Below are positions 23,509-34,191 of a stretch of 64,000 nt of DNA, piece after piece. The position numbers and the translations under genes are program-made. Within the stretch, counting starts at the first letter, position 1. Each line of letters opens with the position of its first letter. The DNA is from Xylogone sp. PMI_703 (Eukaryota; Ascomycota; Leotiomycetes): contig JAJTUQ010000007.1 of the NCBI GenBank assembly GCA_021399445.1, forward strand, positions 992,001 through 1,056,000, written 5' to 3'. The notes under the pieces are model-generated. The model made no database searches. It was not told where the DNA came from and saw nothing but the letters and a program-made list of their open reading frames with translations.

Positions 23509-24251
23509 GACATGGGAGGATAGGATGGTTTTGTCAACCAGCGCACACAAGCAGTGGCTAAAGCCGCAAGCAAAGGGCAATGGTTTTGAGCCATACTTAT
23601 CCTGCTTTTGGTCAAAATCACGTAACTAAACGAGACATGGATTTTGACGGCTTCGAGAGAAGTAATGGTGAGCCTGGGAGACTTTATAGTCCATTTAGCT
23701 TGCCTCTCACGCATGCTAGGAGGGCCAATGTGAGATGTGTAAAATATATACATTCTAGATAAAAACCTTAGTGCGGTGTATGTAAATTAGGAAAAGGAAA
23801 AGATATTTCAAAGTAGAAGTTACTGTTAAAGATCCTAAGACATCACGTCTAGAGACTCTTGGAAGCCACTTCCTTACGTTACGGAGCAAGAATAATGCCA
23901 ATGGCGCACCCCTGTCGGTCCTGCATGTGACGTGGATTTTTGGCGTCCACACCAGACTGTGCCGAAGAGGCAAGTCCAACGATAACCTCCTCCGCCTTCA
24001 GGGAATCAACCTGCAAATTCTGTATTTTCGAGAATTGCCGCATGTATCCCACAGAAACCACGTCGCGCAAAACAGTAAGCTGCATCGCTGTAAAGGGAGT
24101 ATCCACGCGCCGATAGGTACTGTAGCACACGTACCTTATCATTGGACGCTGTCGCGTTTTGTCCGTGATAACCCTCCTGGGAGCCTCTTAACCCGTCTCC
24201 AACCGATGTGGACCATCTCTAGACCCTAGCGAAAGCACCACGTCCCTTATC
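23509..24251. other. Tandem intergenic region upstream of the ARO80-like gene
   Basis: This 743 bp stretch has the cyclophilin 3' end and the promoter of the next gene. Short frames on either strand show no protein character. No repeats or RNA genes were recognised. Confidence 0.55.
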
Positions 24252-27200
24252 ATGTCAACAGCGACATCTCAATATCCTCTGAAACGAGCGGATTCAAGTG
24301 GCACATCACAATCCAATTCTACTGCGCCGAGCACCCAGGTGCAGCAGCAGCCGCAACAGCCGCAGCACAAGCGGGTTTATCAAGCATGTATTCCGTGTCG
24401 GCGGAGGAAAGTCAAATGCGACTTGGGAAGTGTAGATAACCCTGGTGATCCGCCATGTGTACGATGTCGACGAGAGAGCAAGGACTGTTTCTTTTCTGCG
24501 ACGAGGAGGAAGAGAAAAGCCGAGGATGGGAAGGAAGACAACTATGAGTTTGGCGACGACTACATCGTCCGCAATGGAAGGAAAATGGTCGGCACTGCCT
24601 CTCCGCATGCGCGGCAGAGTTCTATCGGGCTTCCTTCTTCACGAAGACCGGTATCTATTGATGCCGATGATGATTTACCCCCTCCGCCATTGACTCCCGG
24701 GGGTTCTATAGGCAGAAGAGAGCCATTACGAAGGCCGCGACAGTCGTCGCAAGAGTCCCAAGGTCGATATGACAGAGGCTCTGATGAATCTAACACACAG
24801 CTTGAGAACCTCGAAGCTCAAGAGGTCATGCGGAGAGAAGTGTATGGACCTCATGATGCGCTTGATTTGCTTTATAAAGCTGCTACTGATAGGTAAGCGC
24901 AAACAGCTATTGCACTCTGGATTAAGCTAACCGGCGCAGCAACCCGCACAAACGAGCCAAGAGAGAGAGCAATAGTCAGCTATCTCCAATTATTGGGGAC
25001 CTTACTCCTGGTGAACGTCAGCAGCCTTCCTTGTCTCGAGGGAACAGCCAAAATTACCAGAACCACATGGCCCCTCCAACTGCGAGACGTGATGAGAGTG
25101 CTATAGATCCTGCGCTATCAACCGAGAGCATCAGCATCAATCGCCCAGACAGGACTGCAGACCAGGGATACAAAGATGCTCTCAGAGCCTGGTCTCGATT
25201 CCGCTTTGTTCGAGCGGGGTGGTTCACTGCCGCTGAAGCTATAGATTATATTGAATAGTAAGTGTAAGATCCTTTGGTATTTAAGTCGCGCGGCACTAAT
25301 TAGATAACAGCTATTATGAGTACCTTTCGCCGCTTACTCCCATATCACCTCCAACATTCCAGAATCCAGCAACTCATCCTACCCTCTTGACCGAGGAGCC
25401 TATTCTTGTGGTCACTCTTCTAACGATTGCTTCGAGGTACAAAAAGCTGCCAGGGACAGGCGGTGTCTGTAGATCCTCTGCTATACACGAGCAGCTATGG
25501 ACGTATTTACGTGGCATGATTGAACGCTGTCTATGGGGACAGGAAGCATTTGGAGGTGGGTTTTGTGGCTCCGGTGCGGATCCAGAAGCGCAAACTTCTA
25601 GCACGGCGCCATGGAGGGGATTGAGAAAGGGTAGCTTGCGTACCCTCGGTACGGTCGAAAGTTTTATGGTTCTCACTGAGTGGCACCCACGCGCTCTACA
25701 CTTCCCGCCACAGGAAGCCACCGACGAATTGATGCTTCCTTTATACGACGGGAATGATATGTATAGTACTGATGGTGAGGATGGCCATCGTTTACCAGGT
25801 GGCGTTGGTGGGAGAAGAATCGAGAGCTGGCTAGAGCCTGCCTGGAGAAGTGATCGGATGTGTTGGATGCTACTTAGCACAGCCATGGGCCTCTCGTATG
25901 AATTAGGTGTCTTTGACAATATCGACGAGATGTTGGCTGCCGGTGCTGAGATTACGAGGCCAGAATACGAAGATGAGGGATATCGGTTGAGGGCTGCTAG
26001 AATTAAAAGGCTACTCCTGATTTACGTGACACAGCTTGCCGGCCGCCTTGGCTGGACGAATATGGTGCCTGAGAATCTTCGAATGACGGATCCAGCATTT
26101 GCTCCTCGCAAGAGAAGACCATCGATAGATGGGAAAACTCCCGAGACGACCACCACTGCCTCTAGTACATTCAATTATATCCCGGATCTAGAGTTAGATG
26201 ACCAGATCATCCACTGCTGGGCAGGTATAACAAACGCGATGCGCCATGGTAATGAAAAGCTTTTCCGATCACGACAATACACTACGGGAATTATACAGAA
26301 TGGTAGTTACGTTGAGCTCTTGAAGGACTTCCAACCAATGTTGAGCGCATGGCGAAAAGAGTTTGAGAGGTTTCGCTTGCCCCAATATATTCGTCACATA
26401 CTTTCAATCGAGTATGAATATGTGCGGATATATGTTAACTCTTTGTCACTGCAAGCTGTTGTGGAGAGGTGCACAGCTAATGCTAATCATAATCCCCATG
26501 CTGGCTCTAACTCAACCAATGGCGTGTCAACAGGGACTGCACTGTCCCCAGAAACCCAAAATTACTATGGCAAGCTTCCTTTGACAAAGCTCGGTCAATA
26601 TGGTGCCGCAGATCAAGCATATATCAAGGAGGTGGTTGATGGAAGTCGAAATCTTCTCCGAACAGTTGTAGAGGGACTCTTGCCTGGGGACTATCTGAAG
26701 CATGCACCAGTGCGGACCTATTTCCGGATAATAAGCGGCGCAATGTTTTTGTTAAAAACATTCGCTCTAGGAGCATCGAAGCATGATGTTGAGATTAGTA
26801 TTGGACTTATGGACCGTGCAGTTGATGCTCTTCGGAACTGTGTCGTTGACGATGTGCACCTTGGTATTCGGTTTGCAGATCTGCTAGAAACCCTGACCTC
26901 CCGTCTTCGAAGTCGATTCATAACCGCACCAGTAGGACGTGCTCCACCTGCTACCGCAGGAGATGGCGAAGGCAAAAATCGCAGCCCTATAATGTCATCG
27001 AGGACGGAGGCAAACCAACAGGTCCGGGGAGACTGGAATGTTGCCACCGCAAACTATACTAACGGCCAAGGTAAGATATTAATTGATACTTATAGCCTTC
27101 TACTTAGCTAATAATTCGTATTAGATGTATCTGCAACTTCTTTCGACGTAAACCAAGGGGGTTTCGTCGTAGGTACACCTTATAACCAAGGCCCGGGTTC

Positions 27201-27417
27201 AAGTTATGGAGATCTCAATGATCATGTTTTCGGGAGTGCAAACGACTGGAGCGGAAGCAGCGAGATGTGGTATCTACCACCCGGGGCTGCGTTCTTCCAG
27301 AACGTTAATGACCAGACTATCACACAAACTGCCGAAGGAGTCAATGTTGGAGGTATGGACTTGTTGGACTATATGACGCTGGACACGTTTCAATCAATGG
27401 ATGGCACACCGTATTGA
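24252..27417 (+). CDS. Zn2Cys6 transcription factor with ARO80-like DNA-binding domain
   Basis: Exons 24252..24892, 24940..25257, 25311..27070 and 27125..27417 give 1003 aa. The zinc cluster uses Cys46, 49, 56, 69, 72 and 79, with a long 12-residue loop ([14 protein letters not shown]) and CRRESKDC. This long-loop form with VDNPxDPPC is the one I associate with Aro80, the activator of aromatic amino acid catabolism genes; orthology is not proven. A Gln-rich leader precedes the finger and a basic RRKRK stretch follows. The central region ([20 protein letters not shown], then [19 protein letters not shown]) is the fungal-specific regulatory domain. The C-terminus is Gly/Asn/Gln-rich and acidic ([14 protein letters not shown]), like an activation domain. 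All three introns are 47-54 nt. Confidence 0.88.
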
Positions 27418-27565
27418 AGCAATATAGTGGTGTTGTAGGATTTGATCTTAGCTTTCAGGCGTACGGGGCGTTACTTGAGCGATCTTAATTGTGTCAGTTA
27501 TAGAGTCTATATGAAGGTAAACCAAAAGTACAGTTAGCCATCTATTCGACTCATATATAGCCATT

Positions 27566-28792
27566 TCAATTAAATAGGCTCCTCAATGCCGTATTTGAGA
27601 ACCAATACTTGTCCTTGTTCCGCGCTCTGACTATGAAATCCCTCCCAGTCTCAACGACAGCCTCAACTTGTTCTTTGCTACCCCACCCAGCCACTCTCGA
27701 TCCGAAGCAGATTAGATGTGTCCCAACATGGATTGCCGTCTTGAAGGCCAAATCATCGTCTATTTTACCATATCCTTCCATGAAGGACTCAATAAGCCAT
27801 ACGCCAGCATCGATATCCTTGAAGTGCTTTAGCTCGTAGATCTCAGCAAACATCTGGCCGAGATCAAAAGCGAGAGATGACACATGACTGAGCTCCCAAT
27901 CGATCACGTAAATCTCCAATGGCGTATCTTCAGAAGGAATTGGTGCATCTAGCAAAAGAATGCTAGGTCATTTCAGCATATGTATCCCGTTTTATTTCAA
28001 GAGAACGAGGGGATAAATCTAATTGAGCTACGTAAACTTACTTTCCTGTCCAGAAATCACCATGGATCAGTGTCCCTTCGCCGGCGTCCATTCTGCGTTT
28101 AACGTCGGCCGCAATCTCCTCAAAAATAGGTTTCGATCCCTGCAGGATCTCAGGAAAGTCGCTGACCCTAGCAATTAGAGTGGCATAGTTGATTGAATAT
28201 TTCAGTTCCTTCATAACAGTACTTTTTCTCATCTCTGCTCTGAGGCTATCTTGATCTGGTCTCGCGCCCCAGGCGTGGAAGTTCCGGGCCCAGACACCGA
28301 GGGTCTCGCCTATGCGGGAACATTGCTGGCGGGATAGTGTTGGGTGTGCGAGACAGAATAGTTTTAGGGTGGTGGACGAGGGTAGATCGGAGTATACTTG
28401 GGTATTAGTCGTTGGTGAAAAGTAGTAGAGTTTCGGCGTGGTGACTGTGATGTTTGAGCGTGAGGCCGGGTCTAGCTTCTGTAAGGAAGATAGGATTGTC
28501 TGTTCGAACTTCTGTAGGAGCAGAGACTTGAGTCTTTGATTTGAGGTTTATTTGAGAGGATAGGACTTACGCAACGCTCAACTGTTAGTTTGAAGTCTGG
28601 GCTGTCGGCGACGTATCCTTCAGTGTGCTTGATGGCTACTGTTTTGGAGCCATCACCGAGCGGCTTTGTGAGAGTTCCCCTGTAGACAAAGTTGGCCGTT
28701 CCACCGGTCAGCTTTGTTAATGACGAGCATTCATAAGGAGTGCCTTTGAGGCTCTCTAGCACGGATGATGTGATTTCATCTATGGATGCCAT
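27566..28792 (-). CDS. APH-fold phosphotransferase family protein
   Basis: Exons complement(27566..27962, 28042..28511, 28571..28792) give 362 aa. Kinase-like fold of the aminoglycoside phosphotransferase/choline kinase superfamily. The N-lobe has the Gly-rich LTGGTANFVYRG and the presumptive ATP-binding Lys in KTVAIKHTEGY. The catalytic loop HGDFWTGN is rebuilt across intron 2 (the Asn codon is split) and the metal-binding IDWE follows 20-odd residues later. The small substrate is unknown; many fungal members are uncharacterised. Intron 1 lies directly after the Cys codon in TVERC. It is convergent with the ARO80-like gene, only 148 bp stop to stop. Confidence 0.85.
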
Positions 28793-29959
28793 TTTCGTCT
28801 ATTATGAAAGATAGAAGTTTACTTATTTAGTAACTATCCTTTCTATATCTGGAAAAGGTTTATGGTTGAGCGGCAGGGAAACGAGTGCTTGGGAATATGC
28901 TTGGGATTCACAAGGTCAGCAAGGGGGACAGCGGGTTATCAATATATAATCACACATACGAATCAACAAACGTAATGTTAATGATTGCTACGAGTTAAAG
29001 TTACACTAGTAAAAGGCGCCCATAGCTAGGAAAGACCTTTTGAGCCATGTCTCATAAATTAATGCACGAGTGTCCAAAAACAACATTTCGTATACTGTAC
29101 ATTAGGAAATGAAGGTGGAGCTGAACAGATCCTTCGGAGATAGTAGTTGGTTGTGACACTCTTGGCGTCACTGTCGTATTTTGTCATGCAGCTTAATTGA
29201 GTCACTTGCCGATGCATGACTGCATTAATCTCGCCCTGCAGAATCAAAGAGGCAGCAGTAATGGAGGGGTGGAGGGGTAGATGAGTTCCTGTTCCGGAGA
29301 TTAACCGATTTCGACCGCACCGAGGCTGCGAGGCTGACATGTAGCCTCACGTTCATTATCATCCCCCCTTTTATAGAACTGACCGGTGAGGAACCGCGGC
29401 TTGACACCTGTATAGCCACAGGAACTAGCTAGTTCAAATCATGTTGCGGCTTCTAATCATGTTTGACCGCGCGCTGAGTGCGGTCCAAACCCTAATTCAC
29501 CCTTTAACTATGTTTGCATCTGCAACTATCTACTACCTATCGCCCTGACTCTGTCGTCAGGCATTGTCCCTATAGCTTTATGATTCGACTTTAGAACCAT
29601 ATGGCATCTGTGTATTGGAGATCTATTTATTCCATCCAGAAGTTTCCGAGCGCTCAGGCTATCCGCCAAGTTCCGTCACCTTATCGATGAGCGTGCACAC
29701 AAGATCACACAACCAGATCTAGTACAGTTTTTCATCTATGTGATAAAAATTGTTGCAAGTTATCGATAACTAATAGAAGATCATAGAGTTGGTTTATATA
29801 TTCGTCTTCAATTCTGTAATTGGTTCGTTGAACACGCGCAAACCATCCTCCTTCAGAAACCTCTCACTCGACAATTTCATCGACCGACTGAGTTAACGGT
29901 TCATCACGCTCATACCAAGCAAACATATCATATAGCCGGACAAGCAGCTTATCGATAAA
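28793..29959. other. Divergent 1.2 kb intergenic region
   Basis: The region lies between the starts of the APH-fold gene and an unrecognised gene. Open frames at 29059-29340 and 29225-29419 (minus strand) lack protein character. A TACTGTAC motif occurs at 29093-29100. Multiple ATCGATA/TTATCGAT elements occur around 29680-29960. No gene is assigned. Confidence 0.5.
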
Positions 29960-30997
29960 ATGTCTGCAGCTTCAGATCCGGAGAATACCGCAGAAAAGGA
30001 GACTGGTGTCACCAGTGATTTTCAGGGGATAATCAACAGCCAGGGTACAGAGCTGATGAACGTTCCAAATAGACCAGACCAAATCCTATGCCACACACTC
30101 TGGGATGGCATGTTTTTCTCAGAAGATGCCCCTCGATGCCTTACCATCCCTCCTCCATTCGTATCCCGTTACGTACCAGGAATATATGATCCGTGGCTTC
30201 TCCGCTCAGACCCTCACAACAGAGTCACCAATTGTTTTCCCAATGGAGCCATTTTTAGTGACGTCTTTCTCAGATGGATCCATGACAACCCGCCTTACCA
30301 GCTGAGAAACCCAATTGAGCCGCCTGCTGAGAAGTTATTTGAGGATGCAGAATTTCGCACAAAGACTCATATTATTAGTGTCTGTTTCTTCAATGCGAAT
30401 AGCGACATTAATGGCCAATTCCGCGTCATTGACCATGTCTTTTTCTACGAGCCTCCCACCGAGGAAGTTCGAAGAAATGGCCATCACAATATCCAATCAT
30501 ACTCCAGGTTATACCGAGAGATTTCCATGGATTTTATTGAGAGGTACGATGTTAGAAGGATTGACAACCAGACTAGAACTCTCCGCTGCCGCTATCACCC
30601 CCACCATCGCTTTGCCGTCCAAGTATGGGTTTTTCGGCAGTCCGAAGAAGAGCTGGACTTTCTTGACGAGGCTGATCTCAATTCGTCTACTGACTCATCT
30701 GGAACAATAACTCCAACTCAAGAATCATACCTACGACAATGCCGAGAGCAATCACAACAGCAGCAGATCAGCGATGATGATCACTTCGGCATGAGAACAT
30801 CTGAACAATCAAGAACCGGCCATGAGCGCCGCAACAATAACCGAAGAAATCGAAATCGTACAACAGAGATTGGGGGTGCCTCGGGCTTTGGCCTGAACGA
30901 GGGAGGAGAAGACGAAGGCGAGGAGCGTGCTGAGCTAAGAGAAGGCCTCATGGTAATGACCGAGGAGGAATGGAGGAATCATTATCAAAGACCGTAG
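29960..30997 (+). CDS. Unrecognised protein, 345 aa
   Basis: A single uninterrupted exon. I do not recognise a family. The first 40 residues are acidic and polar. A globular-looking middle (about 40-235) is rich in Pro, Trp, His and aromatic residues, with stretches such as LCHTLWDGMFF, GIYDPWLLRSDPHNRVTNC, ISVCFFNANSDINGQFRVI and RCRYHPHHRFAVQVWVF. The last 110 residues are low-complexity: Gln, Asn/Arg (RRNNNRRNRNRT) and Glu/Gly. There is no signal peptide or membrane helix. Codon use resembles neighbours, so it looks like a real gene rather than a chance frame. It is possibly lineage-specific. Confidence 0.7.
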   Translation: MSAASDPENTAEKETGVTSDFQGIINSQGTELMNVPNRPDQILCHTLWDGMFFSEDAPRCLTIPPPFVSRYVPGIYDPWLLRSDPHNRVTNCFPNGAIFSDVFLRWIHDNPPYQLRNPIEPPAEKLFEDAEFRTKTHIISVCFFNANSDINGQFRVIDHVFFYEPPTEEVRRNGHHNIQSYSRLYREISMDFIERYDVRRIDNQTRTLRCRYHPHHRFAVQVWVFRQSEEELDFLDEADLNSSTDSSGTITPTQESYLRQCREQSQQQQISDDDHFGMRTSEQSRTGHERRNNNRRNRNRTTEIGGASGFGLNEGGEDEGEERAELREGLMVMTEEEWRNHYQRP

Positions 30998-31414
30998 ACC
31001 AGATAGAAGATGGCGAGCCCTGGTATGCTATGTCACCGACATAGACGATAGTGCTGTTCCTTTCATGGGAAAGTAGCTCTAAGGTTGCTTGTAAGCACCG
31101 TTATTCAACTCGTGAAAGCGAGAACTGCCATGGTTGCGGGAAATATCAGTGGGAACGAGGTTGCTACGAAGATTTCAGGTGCGTTTATATACGCCGGTAA
31201 TTTTTTCTCTCCTTTTCTTTTCGCACTTTGCTGGGAACCAAGGGTCAGATCGACCTGGGGTATATATCTTGATTCTTAAAAGATTCACCGTGTACCTAGC
31301 AGGCAAATATATTTTTTGCTTTGGTAGCTCCGAACCGAATAACGCCCTGCTAATGCTCATTTAAACCTCCCATAACACATGGCTATTGCCGCCTCATAAC
31401 TTCATAAACAATCC
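30998..31414. other. Convergent intergenic region
   Basis: This 417 bp stretch lies between an unrecognised gene and EDC3. It is AT-rich with several ATATATTTT-type stretches, consistent with two 3' untranslated regions. No coding feature is supported. Confidence 0.6.
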
Positions 31415-33605
31415 TCATTCCGCACTTCTCTGAAATCTCATCCCTAGAACCCAGCTTCCTTGGAACTCGACCCCTCTTCTGACCCTCGTTCCAGCCTTTT
31501 TCCATACGGCAGCTCCCAGTCCAATATCCGCAATAAACAGTTGCCAATCCCTGCCCTTCCCAGAACCTTCTTCTGTTAGGTCGCCTTCGAAAGCCATGGC
31601 TTCCAATAAGCCTTTCTTAGGCACGCCCATGGCAACAACATATTTGGAGTGGATATATAGTTGTCTCCCATCAATGATGCTAACTTTTCCAGAAGAAGGG
31701 TCTATACCAGTAGGAATATCGATAGCCAGAACAGGAGTTCCGCTTCTGTTAGCCCATTCAATAAGCTCATATGCGGTGGCCTGGTCACCTGTCCTCAGCT
31801 CTTCAAATGAAACGGCAAGTCCAAGTAATCCATCAATGATAAGATCAACGGGCGCCTCAAGAGATTTAGCTTGTTCAAAGAGCTGGATCTTCGTGAGAAC
31901 TTTGCCCCCGAAATTTCGAAACACTTTTAACTGTCTTCTCAGGTCTTCCAGGAGCTCAGACTCCCGCTCTAGACCGAGAACTGTCACCAGCACATTAACG
32001 CCATGGTTTTGGAGCTGCCGGGCTCCTGCAATAGCCCGAACCCCGCTTCTATTATTGCCCGCAAAGACGAAAACCGTTTGCACGCTAATGCTTCGCAGTT
32101 GTGACCGACTACCTTTCGATGCATTTAATGCAGACATGGCTACCTCTGCAATGCCTCGTCCCGCATTTTCACCCATCATATCTTCAGAGAGACCTAATTC
32201 GTTTGCTGCAATATTCTCTAAGTTGAGCATCTGTAACGAAGATATTGGTTCGCATCGCTGTTCAGAGGGTACTAAAAAGAACGATGGCTGTGAATTGACG
32301 ACGGTTGTGAGCTGCGCATGTTAGCATGAGTATCTTACATGATATTACTTGTAGAAGCTAGGAAGTCACATACAGTATTACTCCTACTCATTTGAGAAGA
32401 TGTTATAGCACTTCCTTTTCGAGATACGGTAGGTCTTCGACTGGTTGCCCGTTTACTTTCTCCCCTCCTAGAATGTCTGCCGCTACCGCTGCCTCTTTCT
32501 TCTACCTCAGTCTCTCCAGGCTCGCTATGCCATGTCTCCTTTCTGGCACTCCCTACTCCATTTGGCGTGTCTAAGACATTTTCTGTGTAATGTAGGTTCT
32601 TTCCGCCAGCTGTTCCAGGTCTAGGTCTGGGTAACCGATTATGTGAAACCAGCCGATCTTCTTCAGGAATTTCATCCTCTGCCTGAATCTGGTTAAATAT
32701 TGTGTGCTTATCAAACTTAGCAAGACTTCCTGCGAAGTCAAAATCGCCCATATCTTGTACATCGGTTGCGTCTTCGGTTGCCCAACCATTTTCTTCCATT
32801 CTTCCCCTACCCTTTCTCCTCTTGAGTGTTGTAAATGGTTGAAAGGAAGGACTTGGTTCCAGGAGAGGGGTTTGTCTCCACCCTTTTGACCTTGTGGTCT
32901 CCTTGGCTGGTATGGCATCCTGCTCTTGAAACGCATTTTCAATTCCTTTCCGTCCGACCTTTCTTCTTCGTCGCCTTGAAGCAGATTTGGCCGCTGGAGC
33001 ATCTAGTACTTCTGGTTCTGGCTCACCTGCTTCAAGTTCTTCAAGGATCTGCCGCTCAATCGTACTACTTTCTGCCACATCCTCAATTCTGACATTCCTC
33101 ATGGGCTCTACTATGGAAGAAGGCGGTATAGCGTCTCGATGGATTCTTTCCTCCGTAGTAATAACGATCCGCTCCAAACTTCTGCGTCCATCAGGTGTTT
33201 CTAACCGTGGTTGGCTTGTAGGAATCGTTATAGGAGGCTGCGTAGTTGGTGTAGGTCTCTTTCCTACGCTTAGGATCGCTGGGTCTTCGAATGTCTTCGG
33301 CTTTGGAATCGGATTCGACAGAGGCGCATGGGTGACAGGAGGTACTAGCTGTTCGATCTTAGCTTCGACAAGCTCGACGATCTCTGATGCTTTGATCGTA
33401 AACTCTGGGATATGTTTGCCAGTGGCAGGGCTGAGTACTAGGCTCCATCAGCTTTAGAAGTCTTAGTGTAAAATGCTAGACACTCACCGTCGCGCAGAGT
33501 GAGACTTTGACCAGGGACAACACTGCTGACTGTGCCCCTCAATTGCGCTCCGTATGGCGAACTGAGGGTCACCAGCATGGTGAGCCCGATAAATTGGTTC
33601 GACAT
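31415..33605 (-). CDS. EDC3: Enhancer of mRNA-decapping protein 3
   Basis: P-body scaffold that binds Dcp2 and Dhh1 and promotes decapping. Exons complement(31415..32311, 32374..33437, 33488..33605) give 692 aa. Order: an N-terminal LSm domain (QFIGLTMLVTLSSPYGAQL, continuing LTLRDVLSPATG across intron 1); a disordered linker with a basic RRRRKVGRKG patch; an FDF motif near residues 270-290 (MGDFDFAGSLAKFDK); and a C-terminal YjeF_N Rossmann domain from about 420 (MMGENAGRGIAEVAM, VFVFAGNNRSGVRA, DLIIDGLLG, AIDIPTGID). This is the full canonical architecture. The final exon starts at CTC after a GCGCAG acceptor. Its partner DCP2 lies in the same window, 29 kb away. Confidence 0.95.
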
Positions 33606-34191
33606 GGCGGAGATTGGAGCTAGGGTTTGCACAAAAAGAAGAGTAGCCTAGCTTAACGTAGTCCACAAGGACACAAAACTTATGAAATGTCTTAGGGATT
33701 GATTTCGGCGGAAATTTGACAGAGTGAGTTATTTTTACGTAGCATGGGAGTTGGGCGTGTGTGCAGAGCCGGATGTTGAAGGTAGTCGCGTGGGTGAGAG
33801 CACATATATGGTTTTTAAAATTCTGAGGTGTTGATGGTCCCCGTAATTCTTATCGATAGCAAAACCAGGCACGCCAAGAGAGTCTAGTTCTTCACTTCAC
33901 TTTCGCCGGACATTCTTATTAGATCACTATTGCAGTCCATGCTTTGAGAAGAATTGTACATTTCTAAATAGAAATCTTTTAGATAATCTATGTGAGTGGG
34001 TATTATATACTCTTTTTGAAATATAACTCCATAAGAGCTCCAATGGCGCAAACCTAGCTCTAACAACGCCAAGAGACACTGCCACCAACTCCAGCAAAAT
34101 AGTACATTACCAAGGTAGACCGTCTATCCGTATCTTTTCTACTTTATGTTAGACACCGGGATCCTCAATAATAACCAGCCAATGTCTTCTT
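33606..34191. other. Tandem intergenic region between PIF1 and EDC3
   Basis: This 586 bp stretch contains the PIF1 3' end and the EDC3 promoter; both are on the minus strand. No gene or repeat is seen. Confidence 0.55.

Noticed and set aside
31596..32324. 242-codon plus-strand frame
   Set aside because: Antisense shadow of the EDC3 YjeF_N exon.
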